This document shows, one piece after another, positions 14,030 through 27,617 of a stretch of 64,000 bases of DNA. Origin of the DNA: Spirometra erinaceieuropaei (taxonomy: Eukaryota > Platyhelminthes > Cestoda > Diphyllobothriidea > Diphyllobothriidae); the NCBI GenBank assembly GCA_902702965.1, contig CACRXP010000717.1:12050-76049 (forward strand), written 5' to 3'. The notes beneath the pieces were generated by a model that was not told the DNA's origin, made no database searches, and saw nothing but the letters and a program-made list of their open reading frames with translations. How positions within the stretch are numbered: position 1 is the stretch's first letter; every line of letters starts with the position of its first letter. Made by a program: the position numbers and the translations under genes.

Positions 14030-16310
14030 GAATCACACTACCAATGGTGGCAAAATCAACAAGGGCAAAGTTTGTGTGATGCTGGAACCCAGTAGGCAGG
14101 GAAAATAATGACTGAATAGCTTGCAGAGCTGAGCAAAACCAGGGATATACAGACTGTGATGAGATGAGGATTTTGTTCACGGCCATCAGAGCAGTCTGCG
14201 GTCCACAATTCAAGGGGACTGCATCATTGATTAGTTAGGATGAAGCAGTCCCACTGACGGAGAAGTCACGGATCTTGAGGCCTAGGCTGTGCCCCTCCAG
14301 TGTGTCGTCCTCGATTGCCCCTTCGTTATTTGCAAAGAGGTTGTCCACAAGCTTCCTAGAGTGGGCATTAATTACTACCTCCACCGTCCGTCCTTTCTCC
14401 TTGAAGCAATCACTGCAGTGTGGCTGTTCTTCAGTGGAAAATAATCGAGAGTAGATGTAATTTTAGTCAAAAGTTGCAAAAAGAGCGACCCACAATTCCT
14501 GAAAAAGTCAACTTCTCTGTCCTAGGAGATATGGCAACAAGGACGAGTCACTCAAGACGTCTAGGATGCTATCGTCGTGCACGTATACAAACACAAGGGA
14601 CCCGACAACGATGTTGTCACCACAGAAACATCTCCCTTCTCGATGTGGCCGGAGGAATTTCCGCCCATGCCCTACTTAATAATCTGAACACGCATTTAGA
14701 GCAGTGGGTTTTTCTTCCAGAAACGCAAATTAAATTACAAAAACAACGCGGAATCCCAGAGACTATCTTCGCGTCCCGCTAGCACTGCTGGAAAAGTGCT
14801 AGAAGAATGAGGACCTATCACTACATCAAATTCTTCGATTTGACAAATGGCTGTCAACACAGTGACTCGCGATGGACTCTAGAAAATAATGTGGCAATTC
14901 CGATGACCTGAGCGGTTTACTCAAATGGTAAAACAACTTTAATACGGGACGATGGCTTGATTTAAGGATATCGGGAGAGCCTCTGAAGTAGCTGAAGTGA
15001 GAAATGGGGTTGAGCGGGACTGAGTACTCGCTTCCACACAGCTCAATCTCACATTCTTTGCCAAGATGACAGACCCTTACCGTGAGGAGCAGTCGATGAT
15101 CGATATCGTCCACTGAAATGACGGAAAACCTTTCGATATCCGGTGACTGAACGCATCTTCAAGGGTGTACAAGACCAATGTCCACGACTTATTGTTTGCG
15201 AATGACCGTACGCTAAAAACCACAACGATTTTGGTTCTCTTCGCCTCCGGCTGCTCCACCTTCGGACCGGCCATCAGAACAGAGAAGACAGTGGTCCTCA
15301 GCAAACCGGCGCCAAATACAGGTTGCACAGAATATCGTATTAATGCCAGTGGAAATCACCACACAGAAGTGAAGACGTAAGCGTTCCTTTGGAGTATGGT
15401 TTCAAGAAACATCAAGATCGACAACAAAATCGCATGCCAGATCTAGAAAGTCGACCAATGCTACAGACAACTAAGGTACTTCGCTTGAAACCGTCACGTC
15501 AGTATCCTCAACTCAACACTGATGATATATAGGACTATTGTTCTGACAATATTCTGGCGACTGGTAGAGACGGACGGTCTATGAAGATTTGAACACTCAC
15601 CTCAGATGTCTCCGATGGAAGTGGCAGGAAAGGATACCCGACACTGAGATCCCGGATACAGCCCGCGTCCTTAATACTTACGCCATGCCGAAGTAGATAA
15701 AACTACAATGGAACAGTCACGTCTTGAGAATTAACAAGGACTACCTCCCCAAACGGTTATTTTATGGTCACATCGCTATGGGCGCTCGCAGACAAGGCGA
15801 AAAAACGCATCTCTAAGAGGCGACCCTGAAAACCTCTCTTAAATGCCTGCAAATCAATTCCTAGACATCTGAGGACTTCAAACAAGGTCGACAAGTGTGG
15901 CGTACTGCTGTAAAGATGGAGACAGCCATATTCGAGGCCGTTCGACTAACCGCCATCTGGACAAACAGAGAGGCTCGCAAAACTCTACTGTTTGGGACCC
16001 ATGACGTGAAAACCCCGATCCCAGCATCGTGTTGACAGCGTCAGCGGACTTTTTGTACATGGGTCGGCCTCGTCGGGCACCTCCGGATTCAGTTAAAGGG
16101 AAGTGCAGCTAACTCGCCTCCATTTAACAAGACACCGCCACCGACATCATCATCACCATCATCACCACCATCACCATCTCGCTTTCAGATCACGCAGTGG
16201 CCTGACCAGTCAGTTGCTGATCGATCGTGCTGAGACCGGATCAGCAATATCCCGAGCCCTAACGTTTGCCCGTCACACACACCACACCCATCATACTGTC
16301 ACGGAGAATT
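14030..16310 (+). mobile_element. Decayed RTE-like non-LTR retrotransposon with finger-like tail
   Basis: Reading the plus strand through frameshifts gives a full reverse-transcriptase order. A linker near 14090-14260 matches the region before the polymerase. Then come NISLLDVAGG near 14625, an eroded motif A region (FDLTNGCQH, family form LTKAFDTV) near 14835, an eroded motif B near 15010, and LLFANDRTLKTTT near 15190, where the family has FADD. The C-terminal part follows (DTEIPDTARVLN near 15640; LPKRLFYGHIAMGARRQGEK near 15750), then RTF....GLVGHLR near 16040-16090, a remnant of a C2H2-like finger. This composition is known from flatworm endonuclease-reverse transcriptases. The copy has many stops and is dead. 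The endonuclease is missing, so it is 5' truncated. Confidence 0.8.
16145..16178 (+). repeat. CATCAC-type microsatellite
   Basis: A short run of catcatcaccatcatcacc units lies just after the finger-like end of the RTE-like element, in the position of its low-complexity Ser/Pro-coding tail. Confidence 0.8.
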
Positions 16311-17370
16311 GACCCATACGCGCCTTAGTGGAAAATCCTCCATGAAACTACACAGGTAATACTCATTAAAACACATCCTCTCGCCCGCATACATAAGCAA
16401 ACTCCAAGCCACAGAAGGATTTACTCCACAACACGCGCATACACGATATCCCTCAAAAAACCCCATGCCACTGTCTTACAGCAAGCATAAAATCCATTTT
16501 TCGTTCTCGTTACGACATAAGAACCGTCGTATGCCAGAACAGGCGAGTCTCAGTTGGGTGAGAGGGGTGACATTGATCTGGCCCCGGACGGGAAGTTTGC
16601 AACAGGTTACGTGTGGCACGTGCAGACTGGCTGTTCATCTACCGCTCCTATAAATACCTTCAGTATTCTTAGTAGTATCTCACTTTCGGAGCAAGGATGG
16701 TGGGTGAAGAGTGCCCGGTAGAGGCGACATAAGTCGGTCAGACATTAAACTAATCCACATTCTAGTAAGCACTGCTCCAACTCTGAGGGGCACGCGGTGA
16801 ACGTCGTGGCACGCGACGCTCGAACTGTCGTGTTACGGCTTATCTAGTGGTCTGCATTGCAGGGGCTGAGGTGTGGCGTGAACGACTGATTCTTCAAATG
16901 CACGCGTGTACGCCCCCGAATTATGTCAGACTACAGTAAAATCAGTCAACGTGAGACCGCTTGCAGGGAATGCGGTTGACCCCGACACGGTGGGAGATCG
17001 TAGCGAGGGCCGTCGTTTACAAGCTGTTTTAATATCAGTCTCATCCTCTCCTTTCATCCCCACGCGTCAATGGTCCACCTAACTCGTTAGTCGGTTGGTG
17101 GTTAGGCAGGGTGCAGTGGCTAACGTGACGTACATCTACGTTCAGCGTAAAAGCAGGGCAGCTGGACTGACGCACGTCATGAGACAGCATGGTTTTCGTG
17201 TCGTGCTAGCACAGAGCCGCGCAGTCCGTGTGGAGGCCATCCACGCCCTTTGAAGTGAACCTGCCTGTCCGACCTAACCCGAATGTCAATCCGGTAGGAC
17301 ACCGGTGTTTTCTTCTCCCCTTCAAGCTTTATCCTGCCACGTGTTTTCCTGTCTGTTGCTAACATAGGAC
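16311..17370. other. GC-richer stretch, possibly 3' continuation of the RTE-like element
   Basis: Base composition is richer in G and C than the AT-rich flanks, and it follows the RTE-like element directly. No coding domain is visible. It may be the element's 3' region, but no second copy in the window confirms this. Confidence 0.35.
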
Positions 17371-19640
17371 CGTTTCGTATTTTTATGCAATAAACAAGAC
17401 GACTAATTGGGATGTTTAGCCCATCTGAGTTAAAAAGTCATTTTTTGTAAAAAAAATCTAGTATTCCTATTAGACCCTCAACGTCTGTCTAAAGTGACGA
17501 CTTTCAATCATTTCAGTGTCAGTTTACAGAGCAGCAATCAGTGTTTCGTTGTTTTTGAATACTGGGTCAGATTTTTCGAAAGGATTAATAACTATTCATT
17601 TAGTAAGGAATTGTTTATTATGCTTGCTGCGGTTTGCTAAATACTTAGCTTCAGCATAACTGGATTTCTTTGGGCGAATAAAAGGCGTCGTGACAGTATA
17701 GTGGTCATACAAATACTTCTCTGATAAATAAACTCGCAGAAAGCAAATCCATCTATTCTTAGATCCTTATTTTCTCACCGTTGCATTGTCTTCTTTTCAA
17801 AACGCCAGTACAATTAAGCAAATATACCGGGCATTTCGAGCAGGCAAAACTTTCCAGAGACGATTTAACTTCAGTAAAGTTTCGCTTGCGCACGACCTGT
17901 AGATCAGCCAGACCACGGTCAGTTTCCCCTCGCAGTCCATTCAAAATTCGGGTTAGATAAGGTCATCCACTTTATAATGTGCATATTCAGTGAACCAAAC
18001 GGCCATCTCGAGGGCTCGTCAAACCATCCACTACCGCTCAGTCAGGAGGGAGGGGAGCATTTCCGAAATCCCCATGGTAGCTCGGCTAGAAAATTGAACG
18101 ACCTAGCAGTAATGGGTTTTTCGAGTTCTCATTTATACTCAGGCCAGGTTAACGAACTACGTTGAGGCTATCGATTTCAAAGGTCTCTGCAGCTTCCTCC
18201 TATAATCACTGCAATCCCTTTGGCCCCCGTTTCATTTTCTGATGAAGTCGCAGACGGTGGAATCGAGCGTTAGTCTTCAACTTCAAGCAAAAGAAATTTT
18301 TGTTCCAGTGACGAAGTCTCCTTTCTCTCAAGGAGATCTTATTTTGACAGTCTTTGATGCTTATGGATGTTGGATGCTTGAACAGTGGCACTTTGATCTT
18401 ACCCGCACACGAGCACCATAGATGTATGATGAAGCATGTTTGTCTTGTTAATAATGAAAATATGCAGCTGCACAACGACTGCATGCAAAAGATACATCGT
18501 AAAGATAAATATATTCTCCTAACTTATCCAACGGTACCCATGCAAGTAATAAAGCAAGGGTCTCAAAAGAAATGGGAAATCCATATACAGCTCGGTGTCC
18601 AGGGCACTCAATGAGCACCTTCGTTATACCACCCGCCTGCCGGTGCAAAACTGGCTTCAGTGAGTGTCAGGAAGTCCTTTAACAAAACCGGTTGATAATT
18701 TCTAGTAGGACAGTAAGTAGACCCACAGAGAACTGACCGCAAAGTGTTATGACGAAGATCGCTGGGCACCTTTAAGCCGCAGAAAGGCAGGCTAATTTTC
18801 AAAATGCCCCGGTGCGGCCAGTGTATGCCTTCATAAAAATGAATTTCGACAAATTAGTAGTGGACGCACTATACCTAGGTTGTGGGAAAGAGAATGAAGA
18901 GTGAAGTGGATACATCGAAGGTCTGGTTCACTTTAGTGAAATCCGTGCGAATGCTACAACTGGAACCACTTTGTAGCGCAGAGGTAGATCTGGTCGTTCG
19001 CGACGGTCAACCTATCACCATTAAGGGTTTCAAGGGGCATGACTCACAAATATCTCGATATAAGCACAGATAAGGGGCATACATTTTATTCAGGACCTAT
19101 GTTCTAGAGCCAACACCCGCGTTGGTGCATCGAAGTGACGTTGAAAATCGCCATACTGGAGCGATAAAGACAAGAGATGTAGGAGTACGAGGTTTTGACC
19201 TTTTAATTCTCTTTGTCCAGCAACATCTAAATGTCGGCCTGTATGACGCGGCGTTAAATCTTTGGGAAAAACAGAACGGCGTGAGAACACATCTCAGTCC
19301 CTCTTGTTATTGTCAGCACTGAGATTCAATTCGGTGAACGACATTTTTAGGCGATCTTGTGCCCGTGGTTTAAGCGACAATGAACTTAACTCACTGACCA
19401 ACTGGACCCAGGTTTCCAACCTCGGCTCTTCTATGCCTGGTGTCTAGGGTACGGCCGTACAAGTTATTTCAGTCCGTCCACGACTAGTTTGATTTTGATG
19501 GCAATATCTGTGATCGCATTTTTCTACAAGTTGCCATTTGTAACCGAAAAAACCACTTTTTACTGGGTTGTTCGTAAAAGGGCAAGACAAGGGCATAGGA
19601 GACCTCCATTCCGGTACCTTACTTAAATCTCTATGCAGCT
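17371..19640. other. No gene recognised
   Basis: Scattered open frames under 100 codons on both strands (18206-18484 minus, 18354-18614 plus, 18882-19073 plus, 19090-19290 minus). None carries a motif that I can name. Confidence 0.4.
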
Positions 19641-19776
19641 TAGTTTTAGTCCTGAGGTTAGCGTTCATATTAGGGTTACACTTAGGATGGGTTTATGATT
19701 TAGGTAAGCGTTCAGATTAAGATTAGGACTAAGGTTTGGGTCAGAGTTAATGTTCGGGTTGGTGTTAGGGTTAGAA
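19641..19776 (+). repeat. Degenerate TTAGGG-like array
   Basis: Repeated variants of ttaggg and gttagg (ttagggttac, ttaggatggg, ttaggtaagc, gttagggttag) occur at roughly six-base spacing on the plus strand. This resembles a decayed interstitial telomeric sequence with the G-rich strand on top. Confidence 0.65.
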
Positions 19777-19933
19777 CACGGGACTATTTACAATTCCTGG
19801 AATTTTGCGCAAGGCCCACTGTGTTATGAGGGGTTGATTTTCCTGTGGCTTATCTGTAAAACTTCGCTGTAGAACACAGGAGTAGGCAGGTAATCCTTAC
19901 GCTACGTTCCAATGTGGTACCTAGTCTCTCGTA

Positions 19934-20007
19934 TTAACTTTAACCCTAAACTTAACCCCGATCTTCACCCTAGTCGTAACCAAAACCCCGATCCTAACCC
20001 TAACCTA
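19934..20007 (-). repeat. Degenerate CCCTAA-like array
   Basis: Variants of ccctaa and aaccc (taaccctaaacttaacccc, cctaaccctaacc) repeat on the plus strand. This is the reverse orientation of the array at 19641-19776, so the two face each other across about 157 bases. Confidence 0.65.
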
Positions 20008-23000
20008 CCTGAAATTTAGTGCGAGTCGATCGTTAGTGTGGTAGTACCTATTCCTATGTCTTGCCAAGTTATCAAATGACATGTCTTAATTTCGTGACAT
20101 TTCTGATCACTCTTTGGGTTTAGGTGTCGGCAACTCGATTGCCACAGACGGAAAATTCCACTTGCAAATCGAAGTCGCAAAGGATACTTGCGTATGAATT
20201 TATTTTTGCTTGGGCATTGTTGTGAAGAATCTACTATATATTCTGTCCTCATACCTAGAGTGGCCCATTAGACAGACGAACTTGAGAACACTGTAGAGGT
20301 GCTTTAGCACAACGAATAAAAAATCACGTAACTTGTCTACGCATGTCACACAGGACCTGGTAATTAATTCCGTGCAAACCGCGCCTCGAAGTGAATACGT
20401 GTTCAGGCACCCGTTTAAATGAGAGGGTTGAAAGGGTCTAATGAAATGCCATCATGATAGCCTCATCTTTAGCTCAAGGTGGTAACGAGTTTTTTCACTA
20501 ACAGATCACCTTCCAGGCCTCAACCGTTGAGGGTTGATAATAATAAGGAAATTAAGTTCTCGGTAGGAAACTGATCGATCCTTTGTGTCAGTGAGTTGCC
20601 AGGGTCAAAAAACTCGGAATGATTTTTTGGACAGCGTTTGAGGTGACTTAAAGTCGCCCTCTAAGGCATGGAACGCACACATAAATTATGGCGTTGATTT
20701 CCGAGTTCTTCAGATATAACCTCGTTCAATTCTTTTCCTTTTACTACTTCAATGTTTACGTGAAAAACCCGTAAACTGTGTGGTTTTGGCGTCTCAGTTA
20801 TTGCCTCTCTACCCGCCCATTCAAAATATTTTCTTAATATCGATTTTCAATGCAAGCAGAAGCCTTGGAACCGAAAAACTAAGTAAGTGAAGGCTCTTTC
20901 CGACTTCAACGACGATGCTTATTTAGGCAAGAGTCAGTAAAAGACTAGATAGTGAAGCACGATAACCTTATTTCTAATGCACTGCCGATCGGACATAGCG
21001 TGCTTCAATATTAGTCGGGACGAGATAAAAACTTATTGCCAACTGTCCCAGTTCAACAGCGCGCCAAATTCCGAATGATTTGCCATACTAATAACACAGA
21101 CACCAGTCTTGTTTAATTCCCGGGAGAGTGAAGTCTTTGGAATAGACCTTTTCAGGCTCATTCCGAACGTTGACCTGGATATCTGAGACGGAATCCATCA
21201 GCTATTGCAAAATAGCCATGTAATAATCACAAGTTGCCAACCGGCAGAGATTATTATATAAGTACATAATTGATTCACATACTGACGGTAAGTATGCCAG
21301 CTAAAAGCCCAGACACGCGTGTTTAATCGATCTTGTGTCGTTGACTGAGGCAGCGACTAGGGTTTTGGCTCATCAGTTGGTCGCATAGCGTTCCCCGTGT
21401 GCTTTCTGGTGTATGAACTCCAGTTTCATCTTACCTTGCTTAATTTCCGAGGAAATTAATGCTCGAACGTGGAGTAAATGCTTCGGAACAGACACCAGTT
21501 CAAAACTAGAGATTTTAGCTGGTACCCCTGCTGCTATTTTGGCAAATCATTCAGTATCTGCATACTACTGATCGCCTTTCGGCAATTTATGAACGTTACA
21601 CTGTTATTCGGCGGTGTCTGGGGAAGTTCCGTTCAAACATTCATATCAATCTTTGAACCAAGCTCGGAAAGCTTTGCTCGAAAGATTTACTCGAATATCA
21701 CGCATTAATTGCTTCGGAAATTAGATAACACATGACGTCAAAGTATCGGCCAAAGCTGATTGATTTTGGCGATAACTATTACCCTTTATGAGTAAGAAAA
21801 GTACAAGAGAAAAAATCGACAGAATGTTTTTGCCTTGCGTCGAGGCAGCATTGCGCCGATAAAGGCTGCAACTTAGTCCAGAATACAGAGCCAAAACGAA
21901 CAAAACAATTTAATTACTATTATCGGATCATAACTCAAATATTCCTTCGGGTAACGACCATGCAGGCACGATAGCAGCATTTCTGTTTTGCACGGCAATT
22001 TTGTCCGACAGGTGAGCGATCATGGTAGTGGCCATATCCATATGGAAGAGGATGCCCACTTTGAAATGCGGCAGGCCTCCCAAACATGCTCCGGAAAAGA
22101 TGGCGATTTTAATCCTGTTGTCTTCGGAAGTTCGCAGGTCTGGAGGCAAGAATTTATGGTCATGGGTGTGTGTCTTTAGGTTAAAAGTGGTTTGTTCATG
22201 TTATCACTACTACTTTTTGGACCTGCCAATTAAGAAGTTGGGTTTGCTTCTTAACACCTTAATTAGGATATTTGGAACTCACACGTTCACCGCCTATAAT
22301 GTTTGATGAACGTATTGTGATTTACGCCAAAAAAACTATGAATTGTCTCTACTTCTTGGTCAGTATCAAATACAGGTTTTACACATTTGGGCCATTCACT
22401 CTTCGACTGTTTTTTCTCTAGGCGTTTCTTCCTTATTGTCGGTGTGATGAACTGTTTTTTGAGATAATCACTATAAATTAGTCGTTTTTTGAACAAAAAG
22501 GTGACGTTTCATTCCTTGTTTTGAATAATGGCAAGAAGTAAGTGCCGAGGTCGCTGACTGTTTGTTTGTGGTACACAATCGCCTCCAGCTGCCAGTCGAG
22601 AGGTGAACGTCGACCTCAATCCAGCATATATACACTAGTAAACGAAACGTTGGTCTTAAGTGGATTTAGTGCATTTCGAGTGTGCTCACGCTGTTCGGCC
22701 AATGTCATGATAAAAACGCCATAAACAGGATGCCATCGTAGTTCTTGTGGCCGCGAAGTGTTCTAGAAAGGTATCTGTTTAATTTTCTACAATAAAAGGT
22801 TCGGCAAGGGAAGCAAGACGAGGAAACCATTGGTTGGCTACCTCAGTGCTGGCAGATTTCACGTCCATGATTGGAGGTAGTAATCTTGAGCCCACTCTGC
22901 AAGCTCTGAGAAGAGCTCATCATGAAAGCGGCATGAGGTTGTTCCTAGGTAATGCCTGCGCTGTCGGTATGATGAATCATAAAACATGAGCATATTACTG

Positions 23001-26000
23001 ACTATCTTTTGGTCACTTAAGATATTACACGGATGTCCCCAGAAACTAGTTGATTTCGACTCAAATATTCATAACAATTTTTGGACTAAATATATGGAGC
23101 CTAATTGCGAAGGATTTACTGTAAATTAGCGCAATACTTTCTGAAGAGATTAAAAGCTGAAACTTATGCCCTAGTTGGCTCGGATTTAATAGACAGCGAC
23201 CCCTTAGGCTTAATATCCTGAGTGAACTTCCTCTTTTAGTCTTTAATTTGCTAATTAGAATTGGCGGCTTCGGGGTCAGTGTCCGAAAAGTTTAAATAAC
23301 GAGTAGTTGTAGGTAAACGTGGCGTAGGGGAAACCGTTGACCTTGAGGAAGAAGGATAATTCAGTTGTTAGCTAATAGTTTGAGGACTGGCGGCAGAAAG
23401 AAATATGGATCATAGAGAAATCGGCTTCTGGTTAGTATACAAATTACTCCAAACTGCGTGTATGAACAAAGTAAAACCCGTATTTGCATACGTTGCCAAT
23501 CGTTTCAACTAGGCACAATCTGTCTAAACAGACAACTGATTTTGAAGAACACACACAAAGCGTAGGCTTCTGTAGGCACTTCTGTCGATAAAATATAAAT
23601 ATTCCGTCAGATAGCCTAGAGATATCTATGAAAAGTGAACACAATTAAAAAGACCTATGCCAGAAAGCTACGATGGTTGGGTTATTTAACTTGCCGTTCC
23701 TTCTCTGCATCCAGCATAAATAAGTTAAAAATCGAAATAGCCTATTATGCATCTTTGAATAATATACTTTGTAAGCGCCTGGTAATGGATCCTTCATTAG
23801 AACTTACGCTTTGACGAACCCAAAATTGCGTCATTATGCCAAAGCATTTTCAAACCAGTGTCAAAGACAACGATATAGTTGGCTAATCGCCGTTCAAGGT
23901 CGTAGTCCGTACCTTGAAGACCTCTTTGAAGTTTTTATGAGAAATTGGCGTTTCCTTCCGTTATTATGTCCAGCCAGATTATTGGCCACCCTGGTAGATG
24001 CTGAATAAACCTTGGCTCCTACAGATAGTGCATCAGTCGTAAAAAATCACTTATCTGCATTGTCATGACCGTCAAAATACGACAGTTTTAGTGAAAAACA
24101 CATTTTTTCGAAATTCATCGTTACGATTCCCCTTCTCTTTTAAAGTTGACTAGAGGTTTTGACGTCACATACATCATACGCTAAGCCAAAACATTTGCGA
24201 CTAGGGACAATCTTGGCTTCGGTGCAAGAAATCTATAACTGTTCGACAGGCAATATGCTGGAATTCTCCCCTTCATTATGTTAGGCTTGACTATAATAGT
24301 AGCCATAAGTATGGCTCAACTAAACAGCCAGGTGTTCGACAGGCCCGATTCCGAAGTCTCCTGCCGGTGCCTTGGTGCATTAAAATAGTTGATTGACAGC
24401 TGTCTAGTTTGACCAAACTGACTGCACCTGATGTTTGGTACTATACGGTTAAATCTATGTTTTGCTTCGAATGATTAATTTTTGTTTGCTGAATGTTGAT
24501 TCAATCTATTTGTGCTAAACCAGCTTGGTATGCTTATGCTGCCTGCATTATATCGGTTTGCCTACTTTCACTTTTGGATGCCACCCGTTTCTATCGACTA
24601 TGTTGCTTGATATGATCTTTGGCTGGGTTTTCTTGCCAAACCACTAAGGCACGCAACTGCCTTTCATTCGACACAAGGAGGGCTGAGGTGAGAGTTTTAC
24701 TTAACATAACTTGCTTTTTGCACTTCTTATATAAAAATCTGTCCATATCCTTTTCGGTTTATCATCACCTTCACAGGAAAGCCGCTTTACAGGTATACAA
24801 GTACTTTAAGAAGCATAATTTCGCATTTCTCCGAAAACACATCCACGCGCGTATTTTGGCAACCTAGACTACATTACGCAAATCTTTCGCTTATTGGATG
24901 TCTTCAACGGGGCTTTAAGCGGAAGAGATGAACAAAAGACCTTTAGTATTAACTCTCATCGTCTGACTCACGTTTTGAGAGGGAGCTAAAATGATTATGT
25001 TAAATTATTCGATGATCTGCTTATTAAGTTTAACCAAATAGCTTGAGTTGGCCCGCCCTTTCTCTACTTTCATGGAACTGGACAATAAGGTTTTCAATCA
25101 TGCACTGTATCTCAGACGCATTTCGAGAAATGAATAAAAGGCAGGCCAGTATTCCCTAGAAAAACCTGGTTATGCAACTAATAAACGCACTTATTCCCAC
25201 GTGACCTAAAAGTAAAGATGGCATCTTAATTTTGCATAGATGCGATGATCAGACAAATGAGGTAGACAGAAAAGGCGAGTGGAAATTCTTCTTGAAAACT
25301 TGGGCTTCCTCTATAAATTGAAATATATTATTTATCTTTTATTTTCAATTATATTTAGTAGGTCTTTCAGGTGGTTAGTCTTCCCACGTGTATTGAATGT
25401 CCTCCACAGGTCTCTTGATGAAAAATATAAGGAGCTAAAGTCCCTTTTAGGGGACCATTTGTGGCATCACGTTTGAAATTGTCCCTAAAATGCGCATACT
25501 GTACATTAACCCAGAAAGTGCAGCAGTGATAATTGGGACGATCCCATTTCACCTAAATTCTCAATGAATGCACATTATGTTAAAGATTTTTCTGATACAT
25601 GGCCCCCGAGTTGGTCTAATTTGCAGCGAAAGCGTCAAAGCGTGAATGCTGAGCGAACCACTCGATCAAGCAAACTGGTGCATTTTGGTCTCTTGTTAGG
25701 GGAGGGATTATCAGAATGTTAAAGCTCGATATCATACTCAAATGGCCAAAACGTTTTGACTGTACGTTCTAGTTTTAAATTGACCCATGGATTTACTCGG
25801 TATGCCAGCAGTTTGAGTCATCAGTTTTACTCCCACCAACCTGCTCCCTTCATTGTGTGTGTATGTGTTAAGGAACTATCTAATCGCCTCATTTTCTCCA
25901 TCGCCAAGAGACCTGGATATTTGTAGGCTTCCCAGATATCCCATTCTTGTGGGATTGCTTTAGTATTTTAGGTAGATAAAAATAATGTGAGGATCAAATA

Positions 26001-26644
26001 TTCTTCATACTGAGGGAGAATTGCCTGGTACAAACAATATAATTGAAGATGGTCTTTCAGACTTGTTACTCAACGTTATTCAGCTTCATCATTCCTCCGT
26101 TCGGGAAACGTACTTGTTTGATGTGAAATAAGGTCCAAATCGTTTGCCTGAAGTCAGGCAATGCTGCAGATTGCTTCGAAAACTGTATTTCCTCATTAAA
26201 TCACAGTTTATTTCTCTCGGAAATATGCATTACTTGGGTCTTGAAGGAGCCTGTTGTGCAGGTAGACATTAAACATACCAAACCGAAGTGGAAAAGCGAG
26301 GGGATTAATCGAATTTGTTTGTGACGTGAGCATGTACGACACTGAGAAAAGCTATCCCACACTTCCTGATTAGTCCGAGACGTTTAGCTTTGATCACTGG
26401 ACTACACAAAACGACTGGCCGACCCTTTGTTGTAGCAAATTCCTTTGCTGCCAGCAGTGGACAACAACAGTTGCCGTTATGCGACTTCGCTACCTCAGAT
26501 CAGTTCGGTAGAAATCCTGCTATTAAAAGCATACGATCATGTTCACTGGGTTGTACTTGACTGGAGTATACCAAGTTGTCATTAAAATTTTTACTACTTA
26601 TAACTCACTAACTGACAGACATAGAACTTCATAATTGGACTGGT
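20008..26644. other. Long AT-rich stretch without recognisable genes
   Basis: Only short open frames are found (for example 21928-22149 minus, 22022-22306 plus, 23811-24008 plus) and none is recognisable. A short stretch at 20342-20360 (acgcatgtcacacaggacc) resembles part of the repeat at 34565-34585, but it is too short to call. Confidence 0.45.
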
Positions 26645-27390
26645 TGTACCGCTAAACGTAGCACTTAATTTAGTCCGCTGTTTGACAGAAAGAGTGGGAA
26701 AAATCTGCTCAATCGATAACGTTGAGATAGAGCTTAAGATCATCGAGAGGATTTTTCACCAGAACGGTTATCCTGATCGAGTGATTGCTAAAAACATGGC
26801 CGACAGACCATAAAAGCCCCCGATACTGACAGCAGGAAAGAAAAGGCTCTTCATCAGGGTCCCATTACAAGAGGATACGCCAAGTGAACTTTTAAGAAGA
26901 CGCCTAACTCAAACTGTATCACAGACCTTCCCAGCAGCTGACACCCGTGTACTGTTCTCCACTAGTCCCATCGTATGTGGAGAGGGCAAGGACAAACTAC
27001 CAGCTCAGACCACTATTATGTGTATTTACTCCTCCACCTTCTCCTGTAGGGCAGAATACATTGGTCGCATGAGCCGGCGTTTATCTAAAAGAATAACAGA
27101 ACATCTTCCAGCATGATTAGAAAAGGGTCAAATAAAGAACATCAACAGCTCGATCCTCGCGCACATGGTAGACACAGACCACCGTGTAGAGGCCAGAGAG
27201 TCCTTCAAAGCGATTTACAGGTCCTATCAAGCTATCCAAAACTACTTGGGCAGCGCCTGTTGGCTACGGCAAAGGCAGCTGCAATTAGGCTACGTGAACC
27301 GATCCTATGCACACAGAGGAACTTCATACAGGTCCCACAATTGCCACGGGTCAAAGCCACCAGGCCAGCCGCCCGCATATAATTAGCTTC
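26645..27390 (+). mobile_element. Decayed Penelope-like element, reverse-transcriptase C-terminus plus GIY-YIG domain
   Basis: One plus frame stays readable from about 26670 to 27260 with only two stops. Its blocks are LVRCLTERVGKICS, IIERIFHQNGYP (26730-26770), CIYSSTFSCRAEYIGR (27020-27070), then SKRITEH near 27095 and AHMVDTDHRVEARESFKAIY near 27160-27220. This is the arrangement of Penelope-like elements, where a reverse transcriptase is followed by a GIY-YIG nuclease. AEYIG is the second half of the nuclease motif, and the downstream R and EH fit its catalytic surroundings. After 27230 the frame shifts, and the matching C-terminal part continues in the neighbouring frame (QRLLATAKAAAIRLREPI). 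The polymerase core is missing, so the copy is 5' truncated and dead. The fragment at 52915-53152 belongs to the same family. Confidence 0.8.
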
Positions 27391-27617
27391 GACGGGACCC
27401 TCCTTCTCCCTGACGTTGACAGGGATTGTGGTGTTTCACTGTCCCCTTCCCCTCCCCTTTCCAAACTCGAGCTACAGCATAAGTATCTACTTGCCGTATC
27501 TTTTAATTCATTCCTTCAATAGCCTGAATAGAAATTATCGAAAGCAAACGTATGCTCACCAAACTGTCTTTTGAAGAATCATATGCGTTTAGCATTTTCA
27601 ACAGTAGGCATCCCTGT

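Noticed and set aside
16145..16178. A His-rich protein-coding segment
   Set aside because: The histidine run is a microsatellite read in one frame, within the decayed tail of a retroelement.
18238..18275. Possible second hammerhead core (ctgatga ... ggaatcgag)
   Set aside because: The GAAA strand is missing and the stem does not pair well; no nearby element supports it.
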